From contig ONHB01000008.1 in the NCBI GenBank assembly GCA_900317505.1, forward strand, positions 20,077 to 84,076: a DNA stretch of 64,000 bases. The letters are read 5' to 3'. Within the stretch, counting starts at the first letter, position 1. Each line of letters begins with the position of its first letter. Position numbers and translations under genes: made by a program. Below are positions 55,189 through 63,972 of this stretch, piece by piece. The notes under the pieces were generated by a model. It had not been told where the DNA came from and did not search any database. It worked only from the letters and a program-made list of their open reading frames with translations. The stretch comes from an uncultured Lachnospiraceae bacterium (GTDB taxonomy: Bacteria > Bacillota > Clostridia > Lachnospirales > Lachnospiraceae).

Positions 55189-55983
55189 CTATCGTGCAAA
55201 TATGCCTTCCTGCCTTTGCAGTTTCCATATTCCACAAAATTCTAAATATAACACATCCGGCTGCTTCACATCTATATAAAAGCTGGCAGGCAGCCTTCCC
55301 CCATAGCTGCTATTTTTTTCAGATGGCAAAGCTGCAAAATCATAATAAATATGGTAAATTTCTTCGGATCCCTGTTCACTCATATCCACTGTCTCATATG
55401 TATATCCATTGGATAAATTGAGTATCTGAACTTCCTTAGGACTGACTTTTTCAACATGATAAGAGGGAGCATGTACATAACCATATCCACCATATATCCC
55501 ATACAAAAATGAATCCTGAGGGTTCTCAAACTCATAGTACCCCCATGACGGCAAATACAATGCATCGCTATTCTCCATAGAATAAGGTTCCATCTTTGTA
55601 ATGCTCACAGTCATATCCCCAATGTCTATCCCAAGCGTGCCGAGGGTCTGTTGCGCTTTATCACTAAAATTCCATTCAGAATGCTTTACTTCCTTTGATG
55701 CGGCACTATCATATGCCTGCTCGCATAGCGGTGCTATCCGTTCTTCGAATTGCCAGATACCGTAAAAATAATTTTCCAAAAAAGCTTTATCTGCGTCTGT
55801 TAAATCATCCACATAACAACCGGCATCCGGATATATCCGGGAGACTATGTTGGTAATCTCTTCTATCTCTGATTTTTCATCACTTTTTTCATCTTTGTGA
55901 TGCATCATTACATAAGCTACCAATATTACCAGAAACGCCAGCAGAATGAAATAAAAAAACAATCTGTGCTTTTCTTTTTTCAT
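55189..55983 (-). CDS. membrane-anchored extracytoplasmic protein of unknown function
   Basis: The 264 aa protein has an N-terminal anchor (FFYFILLAFLVILVAYVMM) and an outer domain rich in Tyr and acidic residues (EITNIVSRIYPDAGCYVDDL; GGYGYVHAPSYHVEKVSPKE). AAGGA precedes the start. It lies 8 nt upstream of the split membrane-protein gene, so both are in one transcript. I do not recognise the family. Confidence 0.7.
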   Translation of the reverse strand: MKKEKHRLFFYFILLAFLVILVAYVMMHHKDEKSDEKSEIEEITNIVSRIYPDAGCYVDDLTDADKAFLENYFYGIWQFEERIAPLCEQAYDSAASKEVKHSEWNFSDKAQQTLGTLGIDIGDMTVSITKMEPYSMENSDALYLPSWGYYEFENPQDSFLYGIYGGYGYVHAPSYHVEKVSPKEVQILNLSNGYTYETVDMSEQGSEEIYHIYYDFAALPSEKNSSYGGRLPASFYIDVKQPDVLYLEFCGIWKLQRQEGIFAR

Positions 55984-56083
55984 AATTATCCTTAACTACC
56001 TATCTCTTCTCAGACATATATTTTGATAATATTTCCTGATGTTCCATCAAATATTTGAATTTATATATGTTAAATATACTGTT

Positions 56084-56704
56084 TTATTCTTCTATTTTGC
56101 TAACAGCCGCAAACATGTCATCTGTCTCGTCCTTATTATAGCTGGACATGCAGATCTGAATATAATATCCATCCTTGATATAAACTCTGTGTTGCTGATA
56201 AACATCATTCCCATCCTGAATACCATGAAATCTCAGGCAAGCGCTTTCTTCCCCCATGAAATCACATGTTTCCACCTCTGTCGAAACAGCCTCAACACCA
56301 TCCGGGGCAGCCTCTTCTTTGCCAGCTTCCATAATATCGTCAGGCGTAGGGTCACCATTTCCAATATCTACTACATTGATAACCATGGTTTTACCCTCGT
56401 CCGGATTAACTGCAATGGCAACAACAGCCATCTTATTTTCCATCAACTGCTTTTCATAAAAATCGGGATCCCGGTCCTCTTTTACTGTCTGATATATCTC
56501 AGCAACTTCATCATCATCTAAAAACACATAATTATCATCCGGAGCACATTGTATCTGAAAATAATCATTGGAATAAACATTGTTCTCCACCTTGCCACAC
56601 ACCAGACCATAATCCATTTCCTTCGTCACTTCGCTGCCTGCACAACCATTTAATAAAAATGCACACAGACACAATAAAATCATACAAATATTTCTTTTCT
56701 TCAT
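56084..56704 (-). CDS. lipoprotein of unknown function
   Basis: The 206 aa protein has a lipoprotein signal (LLCLCAFLLNGC). An acidic body (YSNDYFQIQCAPDDNYVF; EVAEIYQTVKEDRDPDFYEK) ends with DDMFAAVSKIEE. Its ATG is 3 nt after the stop of the 40 aa gene, so the two are coupled. I do not recognise a domain. Confidence 0.72.
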   Translation of the reverse strand: MKKRNICMILLCLCAFLLNGCAGSEVTKEMDYGLVCGKVENNVYSNDYFQIQCAPDDNYVFLDDDEVAEIYQTVKEDRDPDFYEKQLMENKMAVVAIAVNPDEGKTMVINVVDIGNGDPTPDDIMEAGKEEAAPDGVEAVSTEVETCDFMGEESACLRFHGIQDGNDVYQQHRVYIKDGYYIQICMSSYNKDETDDMFAAVSKIEE

Positions 56705-56707
56705 AAT

Positions 56708-56830
56708 TTACTTATCCTCTCCATCTTTTTTATTATCTTTTTTGATAGCTCCTACAATAAATCCTCCCACAATGACAACTGCCACTAATATCCCAGCCAG
56801 CCGCCCGGTCAGATAATAAAGATCGCCCAT
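56708..56830 (-). CDS. 40-aa single-pass membrane peptide
   Basis: The start ATG at 56830 has a strong AGGGAGG seven bases upstream. The peptide has a short outer or leading part (MGDLYYLTGR), one helix (LAGILVAVVIVGGFIVGAI) and a charged tail (KKDNKKDGEDK). It ends 3 nt before the lipoprotein gene start. It is too short for most gene callers. The strong ribosome site and coupling make it real in my view; its role is unknown. Confidence 0.7.
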   Translation of the reverse strand: MGDLYYLTGRLAGILVAVVIVGGFIVGAIKKDNKKDGEDK

Positions 56831-56866
56831 ATTAAGACCTCCCTTCTTATATTTATCTGCCGGATT

Positions 56867-57085
56867 TTAAACATTCGGCAGCATTTTCAATGCCCAATCA
56901 TCATCTATCAGAATAGTACCAAATTTTTCTTTCAAATTTTTTCCATAAGAAATGCCACCATGATAATCTTCATTGGATCTTTCATGGAAATGGCGGTACA
57001 AAAAGAAGCCAACAACTATGACGATGAGAATCCCTGCTGCAACTACAATCTTTCGATTATAAAGTTTCCTGAATACTTCACACAT
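56867..57085 (-). CDS. small single-pass membrane protein
   Basis: The 72 aa protein has one helix (IVVAAGILIVIVVGFFLY) and a short outer tail (HFHERSNEDYHGGISYGKN). Its ATG overlaps a TGA that closes the open stretch upstream. That suggests its translation was coupled to the broken lipoprotein gene above it. Confidence 0.6.
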   Translation of the reverse strand: MCEVFRKLYNRKIVVAAGILIVIVVGFFLYRHFHERSNEDYHGGISYGKNLKEKFGTILIDDDWALKMLPNV

Positions 57086-57194
57086 CCTGTATCACACCTG
57101 CCTCCCAGCTTATCATCGGCAACATACCGTTTTCATCTGTAAAACAGTATTCTATTTCTTTTTCATACCCTAACGCTCGCCCTTTAACACAGAA

Positions 57195-57854
57195 TTATTT
57201 CCGGCTTATATTTTCCATATATAAAATATCAGACATATCACCAAATCTGCTCATGCATTCGACTAAGCCTTTTCCTTTTTCCCACACAAAACTTTCATAG
57301 TAATGAAGGCTTCCGTCTTCCTGCAGCTCTGTTCTGCTATAAATCACCCGATCATCCTGATGTGTCAGGACAACATCTATTTCGCCTGTCTCTTCCGTCA
57401 ATTCAGCATCCATATTTTCGGTACAGCAGACAAGCTCTCCATTGTTGATCAGTTTTTCATCTGTATCCAGATACTTAACAAACATTTCATCATCATTGTA
57501 AAAGCGGATCACTTCTTCATCCTGACAAACATATGACCATAAGCGGTAAATTTTGTCATCTGTCACATAAAAGTATATATTCAACCGGTCATCATCTAAA
57601 AAATCCCGGATTTTTCTTTCATCTGCAACAGATAATTTCTACACATCTCCATCCTCATAGTTTTTTACCAGATGCATGGTTAATGAACTCTCACGATTGA
57701 CTACCGAGTCATCATCATAGTATGTTAATACAGCGTTCAGGTCTGTATTTTCCCTGTCATAAAAATATGGATTGCCCTGCTCCTTTATCTGGCCACATCC
57801 GGTCATACAGACAATCAGACACATTATAATCATGTATCTCTGTACTTTTATCAT
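57195..57854 (-). pseudogene. lipoprotein gene interrupted by an in-frame TAG
   Basis: The start at 57854 (MIKVQRYMIIMCLIVC) leads to a lipoprotein signal (VCMTGC). The frame runs to VKNYEDGDV, meets TAG at 57639-57641, then continues in the same frame as KLSVADERKIRDFLDDD and on to YMENISRK (TAA at 57195). Beyond that TAA the same frame stays open for 38 more codons to a TGA at 57078-57080. The original gene was thus at least 219 codons. Either a nonsense mutation, stop readthrough or a sequence error explains the TAG. Confidence 0.78.
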
Positions 57855-58031
57855 ACTTGCCCCTAACTTGATATTCACGAATTGCTCCGCTGCAAAGCAG
57901 CTCCTACAATTCTCAAACATCCGAAATCCGCTGATATCATAACATATTAAAGGGACTTTTTTTCACACTTGTCATAATTAACCGTTTTCATGTAATAATT
58001 GGCAGTTTTTCCAGCAACTGTTTTGTATATT

Positions 58032-59321
58032 TCAGCCAAGATTAATGATTACAACAGCCTCAAAAACACCTTCTTTCATATCAAAAGCAACATTTCCATC
58101 ATACTTTTCAACTGCTTTTTTTACAGATTTAATTCCAAAGCCATGTTTTTCACCATCTGCCTTACCTGTCATAAATTCCCCCTGTTTATCCATACAGGGT
58201 TCCTTTTCATATGTATTTCGAATATCTATGATCAGCTCATTCCTTTTCACTTCTATCACGATATTGACCATACGTACCTTTTGACATATAGCGGCAGCCT
58301 CAATCGCATTGTCGATCAGATTTCCCAGAATAATGGCCAGATCTCCATATCCCACCTTGGGAATTTCCACCGGAATCAGAATATCGGTTTCAACCTGTAT
58401 ATTGTATTTTTTAGCCTCATAATATTTATAATTGATAAGGGAATCTATCAGATCATTTCCGGAGTTTACGAGGATTTCTTCCTCCGGCTTTCCGACATCC
58501 AGCATATGATCAAGCATATCCAAAGCCTTGTCCTTGTCATCATGCTCAATATTGACCCGCAGGCCGATACAATAATTTTTGATATTATGCCTGAACTCTC
58601 TCTGCCTTTCATACATCTGTTTTTGCTGATCTGTATGCTTGGACATCAATTCCAGCTGCTGGGCAAAGACAATATTCTCATGTTCTGTTTCCATATTTTC
58701 ATATATCCTCTGACAGATTTCAAAAATAAAACAATTAATCGCAAGTAAAAGTGAAAAAGACAGCATAGACCGTATGCTCCCAGCCTCGTTATCCAACAGA
58801 AAAATATCATTTGCGATAAAAACAGATGCGACAGGGATTACCAAAAGCATAGCAATATATTTAGCCGGCAATCTTTTTTTACTATAATTTCCCAGCTTCA
58901 TATTTAACAGGATAATAAGAATAATGAATAAAAACTTGGATAAAACCGATCCAAAAGAATTGAAAACAACCGTATGGCTCGGCAATAAGAATTGAAGGCA
59001 AAAATAAGTCATCATTTCCATCAATGCACCAATCGCACATATCAGAATCGTATGAAACAGCTTCGTAAAGACGCTCCCCTCGTATCCCAGAAAGCAGACA
59101 AAAAAAATCAGTCCTACATTTAACAAGAGCATGAAAATAGACCCATTGCCCTTTCCATACTCTGCGTAAAACTGATATATAAAATATAAACCCCACACAA
59201 ACATTGTTGATGCCTTAAGTGGCTTTTTTAACAGGAAAATATCCAGATATTTTCCTATGATCCACAACATTGCCCCTGCCATTAAGGCAGAGACAAAAAT
59301 CTCAGTCAGACCGCTATTCAT
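58032..59321 (-). CDS. AgrC-type GHKL sensor histidine kinase (pair 1)
   Basis: The 429 aa protein has about six membrane segments (to residue ~205) and a coiled linker. The His box is RHNIKNYCIGL; the GHKL ATPase motifs are NLIDNAIEA and HGFGIKSVKKA. Such kinases sense cyclic peptides made by AgrB from AgrD. It lies 7-8 nt beyond the start of its response regulator's 3' part, which is frameshifted. A second pair lies upstream. Confidence 0.92.
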   Translation of the reverse strand: MNSGLTEIFVSALMAGAMLWIIGKYLDIFLLKKPLKASTMFVWGLYFIYQFYAEYGKGNGSIFMLLLNVGLIFFVCFLGYEGSVFTKLFHTILICAIGALMEMMTYFCLQFLLPSHTVVFNSFGSVLSKFLFIILIILLNMKLGNYSKKRLPAKYIAMLLVIPVASVFIANDIFLLDNEAGSIRSMLSFSLLLAINCFIFEICQRIYENMETEHENIVFAQQLELMSKHTDQQKQMYERQREFRHNIKNYCIGLRVNIEHDDKDKALDMLDHMLDVGKPEEEILVNSGNDLIDSLINYKYYEAKKYNIQVETDILIPVEIPKVGYGDLAIILGNLIDNAIEAAAICQKVRMVNIVIEVKRNELIIDIRNTYEKEPCMDKQGEFMTGKADGEKHGFGIKSVKKAVEKYDGNVAFDMKEGVFEAVVIINLG

Positions 59322-60041
59322 TACTTTCTCCCCTTAAGTATCTGCTGTATCGAAGAATAAAATCCCGGCTCCGCTCCCTGCTGACCGTGAGCACATCCCC
59401 TGTTGCCACTTCCAGTTCATTGCCACAACGACTGGTAATACAATCCATATTTACCAGAAAAGACTGATGTATCCTGCAAAATGACATTTTTTGCTGCACA
59501 CTTCATCCTCGATGTGATTCATCTTTTCATAGTAGGATATTTTTTCACCACTCTTTAGGTGAAGCACAACCTGTCTTTTGACACTTTCCCAGAAAACGAT
59601 TTCCTGATATGGTATTTTCCGGGTCATGCGATTATATGTCAGATAATAGAATTGTGTCCGCTTTTCTATTTTTTCCAACACCTGTTGCAGCACCTTTTTC
59701 AGACGTTCTTTTTTGATTGGCTTGTGTATAAAATTTAAAGCATTAACATCAAAAATTTCCTCAATAAACTGATCGTAACTGGATATGAATACAATAAAAA
59801 CATCCGGATCCATATCCCGGATCCTTTTTGCTGTTTTTATTCCATCCTGTTCATCCATCTGGATGTCGAGATATATCAGATCATGACACTGACCTTCCCT
59901 GATCGTATTTTCTAAATCCATTCCCCTGCCAAAAATCCGAATCAGGACTTCCGTCTGTATTTCCCTGCAGCATTCTGCCAGCATTGCCTTTATCTCTTCT
60001 GCAATCACTCCATCATCATCACAGATTGCAACCGTAAGCAT
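59314..60041 (-). pseudogene. AgrA-type LytTR response regulator, frameshifted at an A6 run
   Basis: The 5' frame encodes a receiver (AICDDDGVIAEEI; LIYLDIQMDEQDGIKTAKRI) and the first half of the LytTR domain to DEVCSKK, then shifts out of frame (CHFAGYISLFW). The remaining LytTR part (MSFCRIHQSFLVNMDCITSR onward to YLRGESNE) is in the -1 frame. The break is at six A on the minus strand (T run 59487-59492): one more A restores the gene as SKKMSFCRIHQSF. The gene is off as read; phase variation, ribosome slippage or sequencing error are possible. Start at 60041 has GGGG upstream. Confidence 0.85.
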
Positions 60042-60072
60042 TGTCTATTCCCCCTGCTCAAATTATCAGATT

Positions 60073-60507
60073 TTACGCAAACTGTCTTCTCCTGACTTCC
60101 CCACACACTTCATCCATTACTTTTTTTGTAAAGTAAGGACAGCGGATTTCTATAATATGACTATCCTTGTCAATAATCCGGATATATGGGGATACATGCG
60201 TCTGAAGGGTTGCCATAGTATGCTGCACATATTGAAATGCAACTAAATTGTCTTTTATCGAAAATCTAAGTGGCTTTCTCAAAAAACGATGCACAGTGAT
60301 CTGCATGTCATCTACGTCAATCTTTTTCCAGACCCGGCAATATCTTATAATCCATACACAAAGAAAAGTCCCTATAAACCAGCTGACAGTCACAAGATCA
60401 TCATTAATTTCTATCAATGCTATAAAACCTGCCACGAGCGCCAGCAAAACCGCCTCCCCCAGGCAAAAATACGATCCTTTAAAAAAATTCATTGAATAGT
60501 GTTTCAT
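60073..60507 (-). CDS. two-helix membrane protein with a PH-like tail
   Basis: The 144 aa protein has two membrane segments (LGEAVLLALVAGFIALIEI; TVSWFIGTFLCVWIIRYC), then ~80 residues with beta character (DVDDMQITVHRFLRKPLRFS; SPYIRIIDKDSHIIEIRCPY). A bacterial PH-like fold is a guess. It lies between the two agr-type pairs and may belong to the same operon, 31 nt downstream of the second kinase. Confidence 0.7.
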   Translation of the reverse strand: MKHYSMNFFKGSYFCLGEAVLLALVAGFIALIEINDDLVTVSWFIGTFLCVWIIRYCRVWKKIDVDDMQITVHRFLRKPLRFSIKDNLVAFQYVQHTMATLQTHVSPYIRIIDKDSHIIEIRCPYFTKKVMDEVCGEVRRRQFA

Positions 60508-60538
60508 TTTTACCTCCGAATAGTCATAATGTCCGGGC

Positions 60539-61837
60539 CTAATTTAAACCAGCATTTTCTCTTTCATCCGCAAGCTTCATTTTGATCTCAAACACAACTA
60601 TTTTTGTTCCATCTTCTACATCAAATGCCATATCTATGGTGCCGTGATATTTTTCCACGATTCCACAGACATTGGTAAGCCCCATTCCACGTTTTTCCCC
60701 TTTGGTCGATACACCGTCTTTGAAAAACCAGTCAGCCCGCTCTCCCTGCGTCCATTCATACGGATTGGAAGTCTTTATATCTAACATGGTATCTCTTTGT
60801 ATGATCGAAAATGTCATCCTTTTGCAGACTGCTTCCATCGTGGCTTCACAGGCATTATCGAAAAGATTCCCCACAAGCTCTATAATGTCTGTAAAAGCAC
60901 TGCTCTGCTCCAGTTTGTCCACATCTACTTTGGAAACTGTTTCAATCCCTCTTTCTTTGGCATTTTGCACCTTAAGATACAGAAAAGCCGCCAATACCGG
61001 TGAACCGCTTTCCTTTAACAGATCATAATCATCATGGTGGTTTATCTGATTGTAATATTCCATCTGATGCTTTTTGAGCTCATCGATATCATCATAGGCC
61101 ATATTCATACTGAACAGAGCCTGCAGATGATTGTTGTAATCATGCTGCCTGTGACGTATTTCCTGCAAAAGCTCCTCATATACCCGGTTGTATTTTTCCT
61201 GCAGTAAAAGCCTCTCCTTGTACGCAACATTCTGCTTCATCTCTCCATACATTTTGACAAAAAATAATGCCAGCAGAGCGATACCGATAGCCATTGAAAT
61301 AATGTAACTGTCTTCGAAATAAAAAGAGCTTTTTTGCACAAGCAATACAGCGATCAAGGCTATGCCTGCAAAAATCAGCGCAATATTCCCTATGTAGTTG
61401 ATGTGAATAAATTTTTTGACATATTTTCCAACCGGAACCCTGAGCTGCAAAAAGACAGTGAAAATCAGTATCAGAATGTGCATCACTGTCAATAAAGGAA
61501 TTGTTATATGCAGAAGATTCCCCTTGGGTGAAAATACCATGTATGCTATGGCAAATAAGAACTGTACAATGTACAGGAAAAGATAATTTAAAACCGTATA
61601 TAATACAGCCTCTCTGATTTTGTCTCCAAATTCAAATACACATAGCAGGACATTGGCTAACAACACCACGTTGATATATGTTTTGGGAACATAATTTTTT
61701 TCTATAAAGACATATAAAACAAATACCAGGATAAAATATATTCCTGCATAAATATCCGGTTTCTTTTTGGAACCGTGCAGCCACCAAAAGGTAATTACCA
61801 TATATATGACTTCCACGATCAACAATGCTAACTCCAT
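60539..61837 (-). CDS. AgrC-type GHKL sensor histidine kinase (pair 2)
   Basis: The 432 aa protein has about six membrane segments and the GHKL motifs: His box RHRQHDYNNHLQALF, NLFDNACEATMEA, and KRGMGLTNVCGIV. It is distinct from pair 1 in sequence. It follows its response regulator by 23 nt. It likely senses a peptide or similar ligand through its membrane segments. Confidence 0.92.
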   Translation of the reverse strand: MELALLIVEVIYMVITFWWLHGSKKKPDIYAGIYFILVFVLYVFIEKNYVPKTYINVVLLANVLLCVFEFGDKIREAVLYTVLNYLFLYIVQFLFAIAYMVFSPKGNLLHITIPLLTVMHILILIFTVFLQLRVPVGKYVKKFIHINYIGNIALIFAGIALIAVLLVQKSSFYFEDSYIISMAIGIALLALFFVKMYGEMKQNVAYKERLLLQEKYNRVYEELLQEIRHRQHDYNNHLQALFSMNMAYDDIDELKKHQMEYYNQINHHDDYDLLKESGSPVLAAFLYLKVQNAKERGIETVSKVDVDKLEQSSAFTDIIELVGNLFDNACEATMEAVCKRMTFSIIQRDTMLDIKTSNPYEWTQGERADWFFKDGVSTKGEKRGMGLTNVCGIVEKYHGTIDMAFDVEDGTKIVVFEIKMKLADERENAGLN

Positions 61838-61860
61838 CTTTTACTACCTCACTATCCATA

Positions 61861-62583
61861 TCATCCCAGTATGGAATCGACCACTTTCTTCCTGTACGCG
61901 CGGCCGATCTTGACCGGATCAAACGGTTTCTTCAAATAAATCATACCTGCTTTGATATCAACAGCTTCCACATAATCCGTATTTACAATAGCGCTGCCGT
62001 TGCATCGGATAAAATTATGGCCCTGAAGCTGCTTTTGAATAAATGATAGTGATTTGTAATACATCTGTACTGCTCTGTTGACAGTGTAAATGGTGAGGCG
62101 ACGGTTTTCGTACAATGCACATACGATCTCACTGGTCTTTATAATATTGACGATCCCCTCACTTCGAATATGTAAATATTGATCCTCCTGATAATTTAGC
62201 GGCATCCTTAATGCCTTTTCTATTGTCTGATATGCTTTGTCATGATCATATGGCTTTTCCAGATATTTGCAACAACCCAGCACATCATATGCATATACCT
62301 TTAAATCTGTAACGGTTGTCGTAATAATAACCGGCGAAAACTCATAACGCTTGAGACCTCTGATAAATTGTATAAAATCCAAACCGGAAGCATCATTCGG
62401 ATTGGTCTGATTTAAGATCACATCCACAATAAAAACATCTATGGCATTATCGAGAGCTGCCTGTTTTGCACTTGTACAATCATCGGCCGCATGTACTTCC
62501 ACGTCTTCTTCCAGTTCATTTATGATTTTCTTTAAAGCTTCTACAGCTTCTTTATTATCTTCTACAATTAGTATTTCTTTCAT
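61861..62583 (-). CDS. AgrA-type LytTR response regulator (pair 2)
   Basis: The 240 aa protein has a receiver with the acidic pair near residue 8 and phospho-acceptor Asp in FIVDVILNQTNPND, and a conserved Lys in LEKPYDHDKAYQ. The C-terminal LytTR domain is intact (YLHIRSEGIVNIIKTSEIVC; FIRCNGSAIVNTDYVEAVDI). It heads the minus-strand agr-type series. An exact ACAGTTAAG lies just upstream of its start. Confidence 0.93.
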   Translation of the reverse strand: MKEILIVEDNKEAVEALKKIINELEEDVEVHAADDCTSAKQAALDNAIDVFIVDVILNQTNPNDASGLDFIQFIRGLKRYEFSPVIITTTVTDLKVYAYDVLGCCKYLEKPYDHDKAYQTIEKALRMPLNYQEDQYLHIRSEGIVNIIKTSEIVCALYENRRLTIYTVNRAVQMYYKSLSFIQKQLQGHNFIRCNGSAIVNTDYVEAVDIKAGMIYLKKPFDPVKIGRAYRKKVVDSILG

Positions 62584-62588
62584 ATTGC

Positions 62589-62646
62589 CTTAACTGTCCT
62601 CACAAATAGTAATATCCAAAGGCCACAAAAGCCTGTTTTTATTATA
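62589..62646 (-). promoter_or_regulatory. promoter region of the agr-type series
   Basis: On the minus strand TATAAT (62641-62646) lies ~60 nt upstream of the response regulator start, with no good -35, as expected of an activated promoter. ACAGTTAAG at 62589-62597 equals the repeat recognised by staphylococcal AgrA, but it is single and lies in the leader. Confidence 0.45.
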
Positions 62647-62700
62647 TCTGCAAAATGCACTTAAGGACATCATTTTTAGACAAAAAATACTAAAAAATTC

Positions 62701-62970
62701 TTACCGGTATACCTTTATCTTATTTTTTGTACCAGTCCTGAGTAGTCCATAATATCGGTCTCTCTCCACATATTCACCATATCCGCAATATGGACAGCGC
62801 ACCAGATAATCCGTACTGAATGGAAATACCTTTACCGTAAATAAAGTAAACCATATCTGATCTCTTGCAAGCTCATATTTCAGATTGTTCCTGCACTTTG
62901 GACACAGCACAACATTTCCAATCTGTCCATCATACTTTATCCGGGTTTTGTGGCCTATCATAATAAACAT
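62701..62970 (-). CDS. zinc-ribbon small protein
   Basis: The 89 aa protein has two Cys pairs (LCPKCRNNLKYE and RCPYCGYGEYVERD) flanking a hydrophobic strand region (IWFTLFTVKVFPFSTDYLV). AAGGGG precedes the start. It resembles zinc-ribbon families found near other genes without known role. It lies between the agr-type series and the divergent agrB. Confidence 0.75.
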   Translation of the reverse strand: MFIMIGHKTRIKYDGQIGNVVLCPKCRNNLKYELARDQIWFTLFTVKVFPFSTDYLVRCPYCGYGEYVERDRYYGLLRTGTKNKIKVYR

Positions 62971-63344
62971 ATCTCTGTCCCCTTTTAACAGGATCCCGCT
63001 GTGATTTCTTTCTTTATCTGTAAAGATAAAGTCAGAAAAATACTTTTTGACCCTATTTTTTATTATATAGAATAATTGGGAAGATTCTTATTTTTTTACA
63101 GAATGTGATGGGTTTTTCGCATAAAATGTTAATTTTACCTCAAAAAAATTTATATTTTTTTACAAAAACTATTTATTTTCCTGCAAAAAAATATAATCTT
63201 TCTCATGTCCGGGCAAAAAATAAAATAATCTTTTCCTGATGATCTATAACATTCTTTTTTATTACGCATTATATTTCCTTTTTGTAAATAAAATGTTTGT
63301 CGCCGCTTTCTTCCCTTAGCATTGTCCACATAGGAGGAATTCAC
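62971..63344. other. AT-rich divergent intergenic region before agrB
   Basis: No gene is supported here. On the plus strand TTGACC (63046-63051) and TAGAAT (63068-63073) are 16 nt apart and would give a ~260 nt leader to agrB. A perfect 8-bp hairpin (63011-63030, CTTTATCT/AGATAAAG) lies upstream. T-tracts are frequent between 63100 and 63200. Confidence 0.5.
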
Positions 63345-63905
63345 ATGGAAGCAGCATTGGATAGAATACAGTTCAAATATGGTCTGACAAACAGGGAACG
63401 GAAGTTATTGCAGTTTTCTTTTGTCGGAATCATCTATGACAGCACAAAATTTTTGATGTTGTTTATTTTCTTTGCTTGTATTGAACAGGTGCCTTTATTT
63501 TTATTTGACACTTTTATATTAATACTATTAAGAACAAATCAAGGTGGAATGCACCTCAAACATTATTTTACCTGCTTTATTTTTTCATTCATTTATCTTT
63601 TTTCTGCAATATGCATCCTGCCTGCCTTGTTCCCTCCGATAACACGGATATATGGCCTCTGCATCCTTTTTATATGTATTTTAATCAATTATTTTGCAGG
63701 TCCGCAAAAAAACATAAAAATATATACTGCTCTTAAAGAAAACAATAATATTTTAAAAAGCAAAAAGAAAAATGCATATATCTGCTTTACATATATGCTT
63801 CTCTTCTTTATATTTTCTGATGTTTCATTATTTCAGGATGGAATTTGGATTTTTATATTACATACAATCCAAATTGTATTATCAAAAATCATTAAAATGT
63901 GTTAG
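63345..63905 (+). CDS. agrB: AgrB-type accessory gene regulator peptidase
   Basis: The start at 63345 has AGGAGG eight bases upstream; the protein is 186 aa with about five membrane segments. The catalytic His and Cys are H70 and C77 (in GGMHLKHYFTC), the 7-residue spacing of AgrB H77/C84. AgrB cleaves and cyclises the AgrD prepeptide. No agrD is visible in the remaining 95 nt. The gene is divergent from the two-component genes it presumably feeds. Confidence 0.9.
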   Translation: MEAALDRIQFKYGLTNRERKLLQFSFVGIIYDSTKFLMLFIFFACIEQVPLFLFDTFILILLRTNQGGMHLKHYFTCFIFSFIYLFSAICILPALFPPITRIYGLCILFICILINYFAGPQKNIKIYTALKENNNILKSKKKNAYICFTYMLLFFIFSDVSLFQDGIWIFILHTIQIVLSKIIKMC

Positions 63906-63972
63906 GTAATTGATAAATGATTTTATCAGTTCCTGTGGATAACTCGCCCCTATATAAGGAGAGAAAAAGGGT

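Noticed and set aside
56039..56521. Plus-strand 160-codon open frame antisense to a lipoprotein gene
   Set aside because: The minus-strand lipoprotein has a signal peptide and lipobox; the plus frame has neither domain nor ribosome site.
57999..58748. Plus-strand 249-codon open frame antisense to the AgrC-type kinase
   Set aside because: The kinase has all family motifs; the antisense frame is a codon-structure shadow.
63150..63344. Minus-strand 64-codon open frame upstream of agrB
   Set aside because: AT-rich Lys/Phe composition and no ribosome site; probably promoter DNA of agrB.
63933..63941. Perfect DnaA box (TTATCCACA on the minus strand)
   Set aside because: A single 9-mer match in 64 kb is expected by chance about half the time, and there is no cluster or origin gene nearby.
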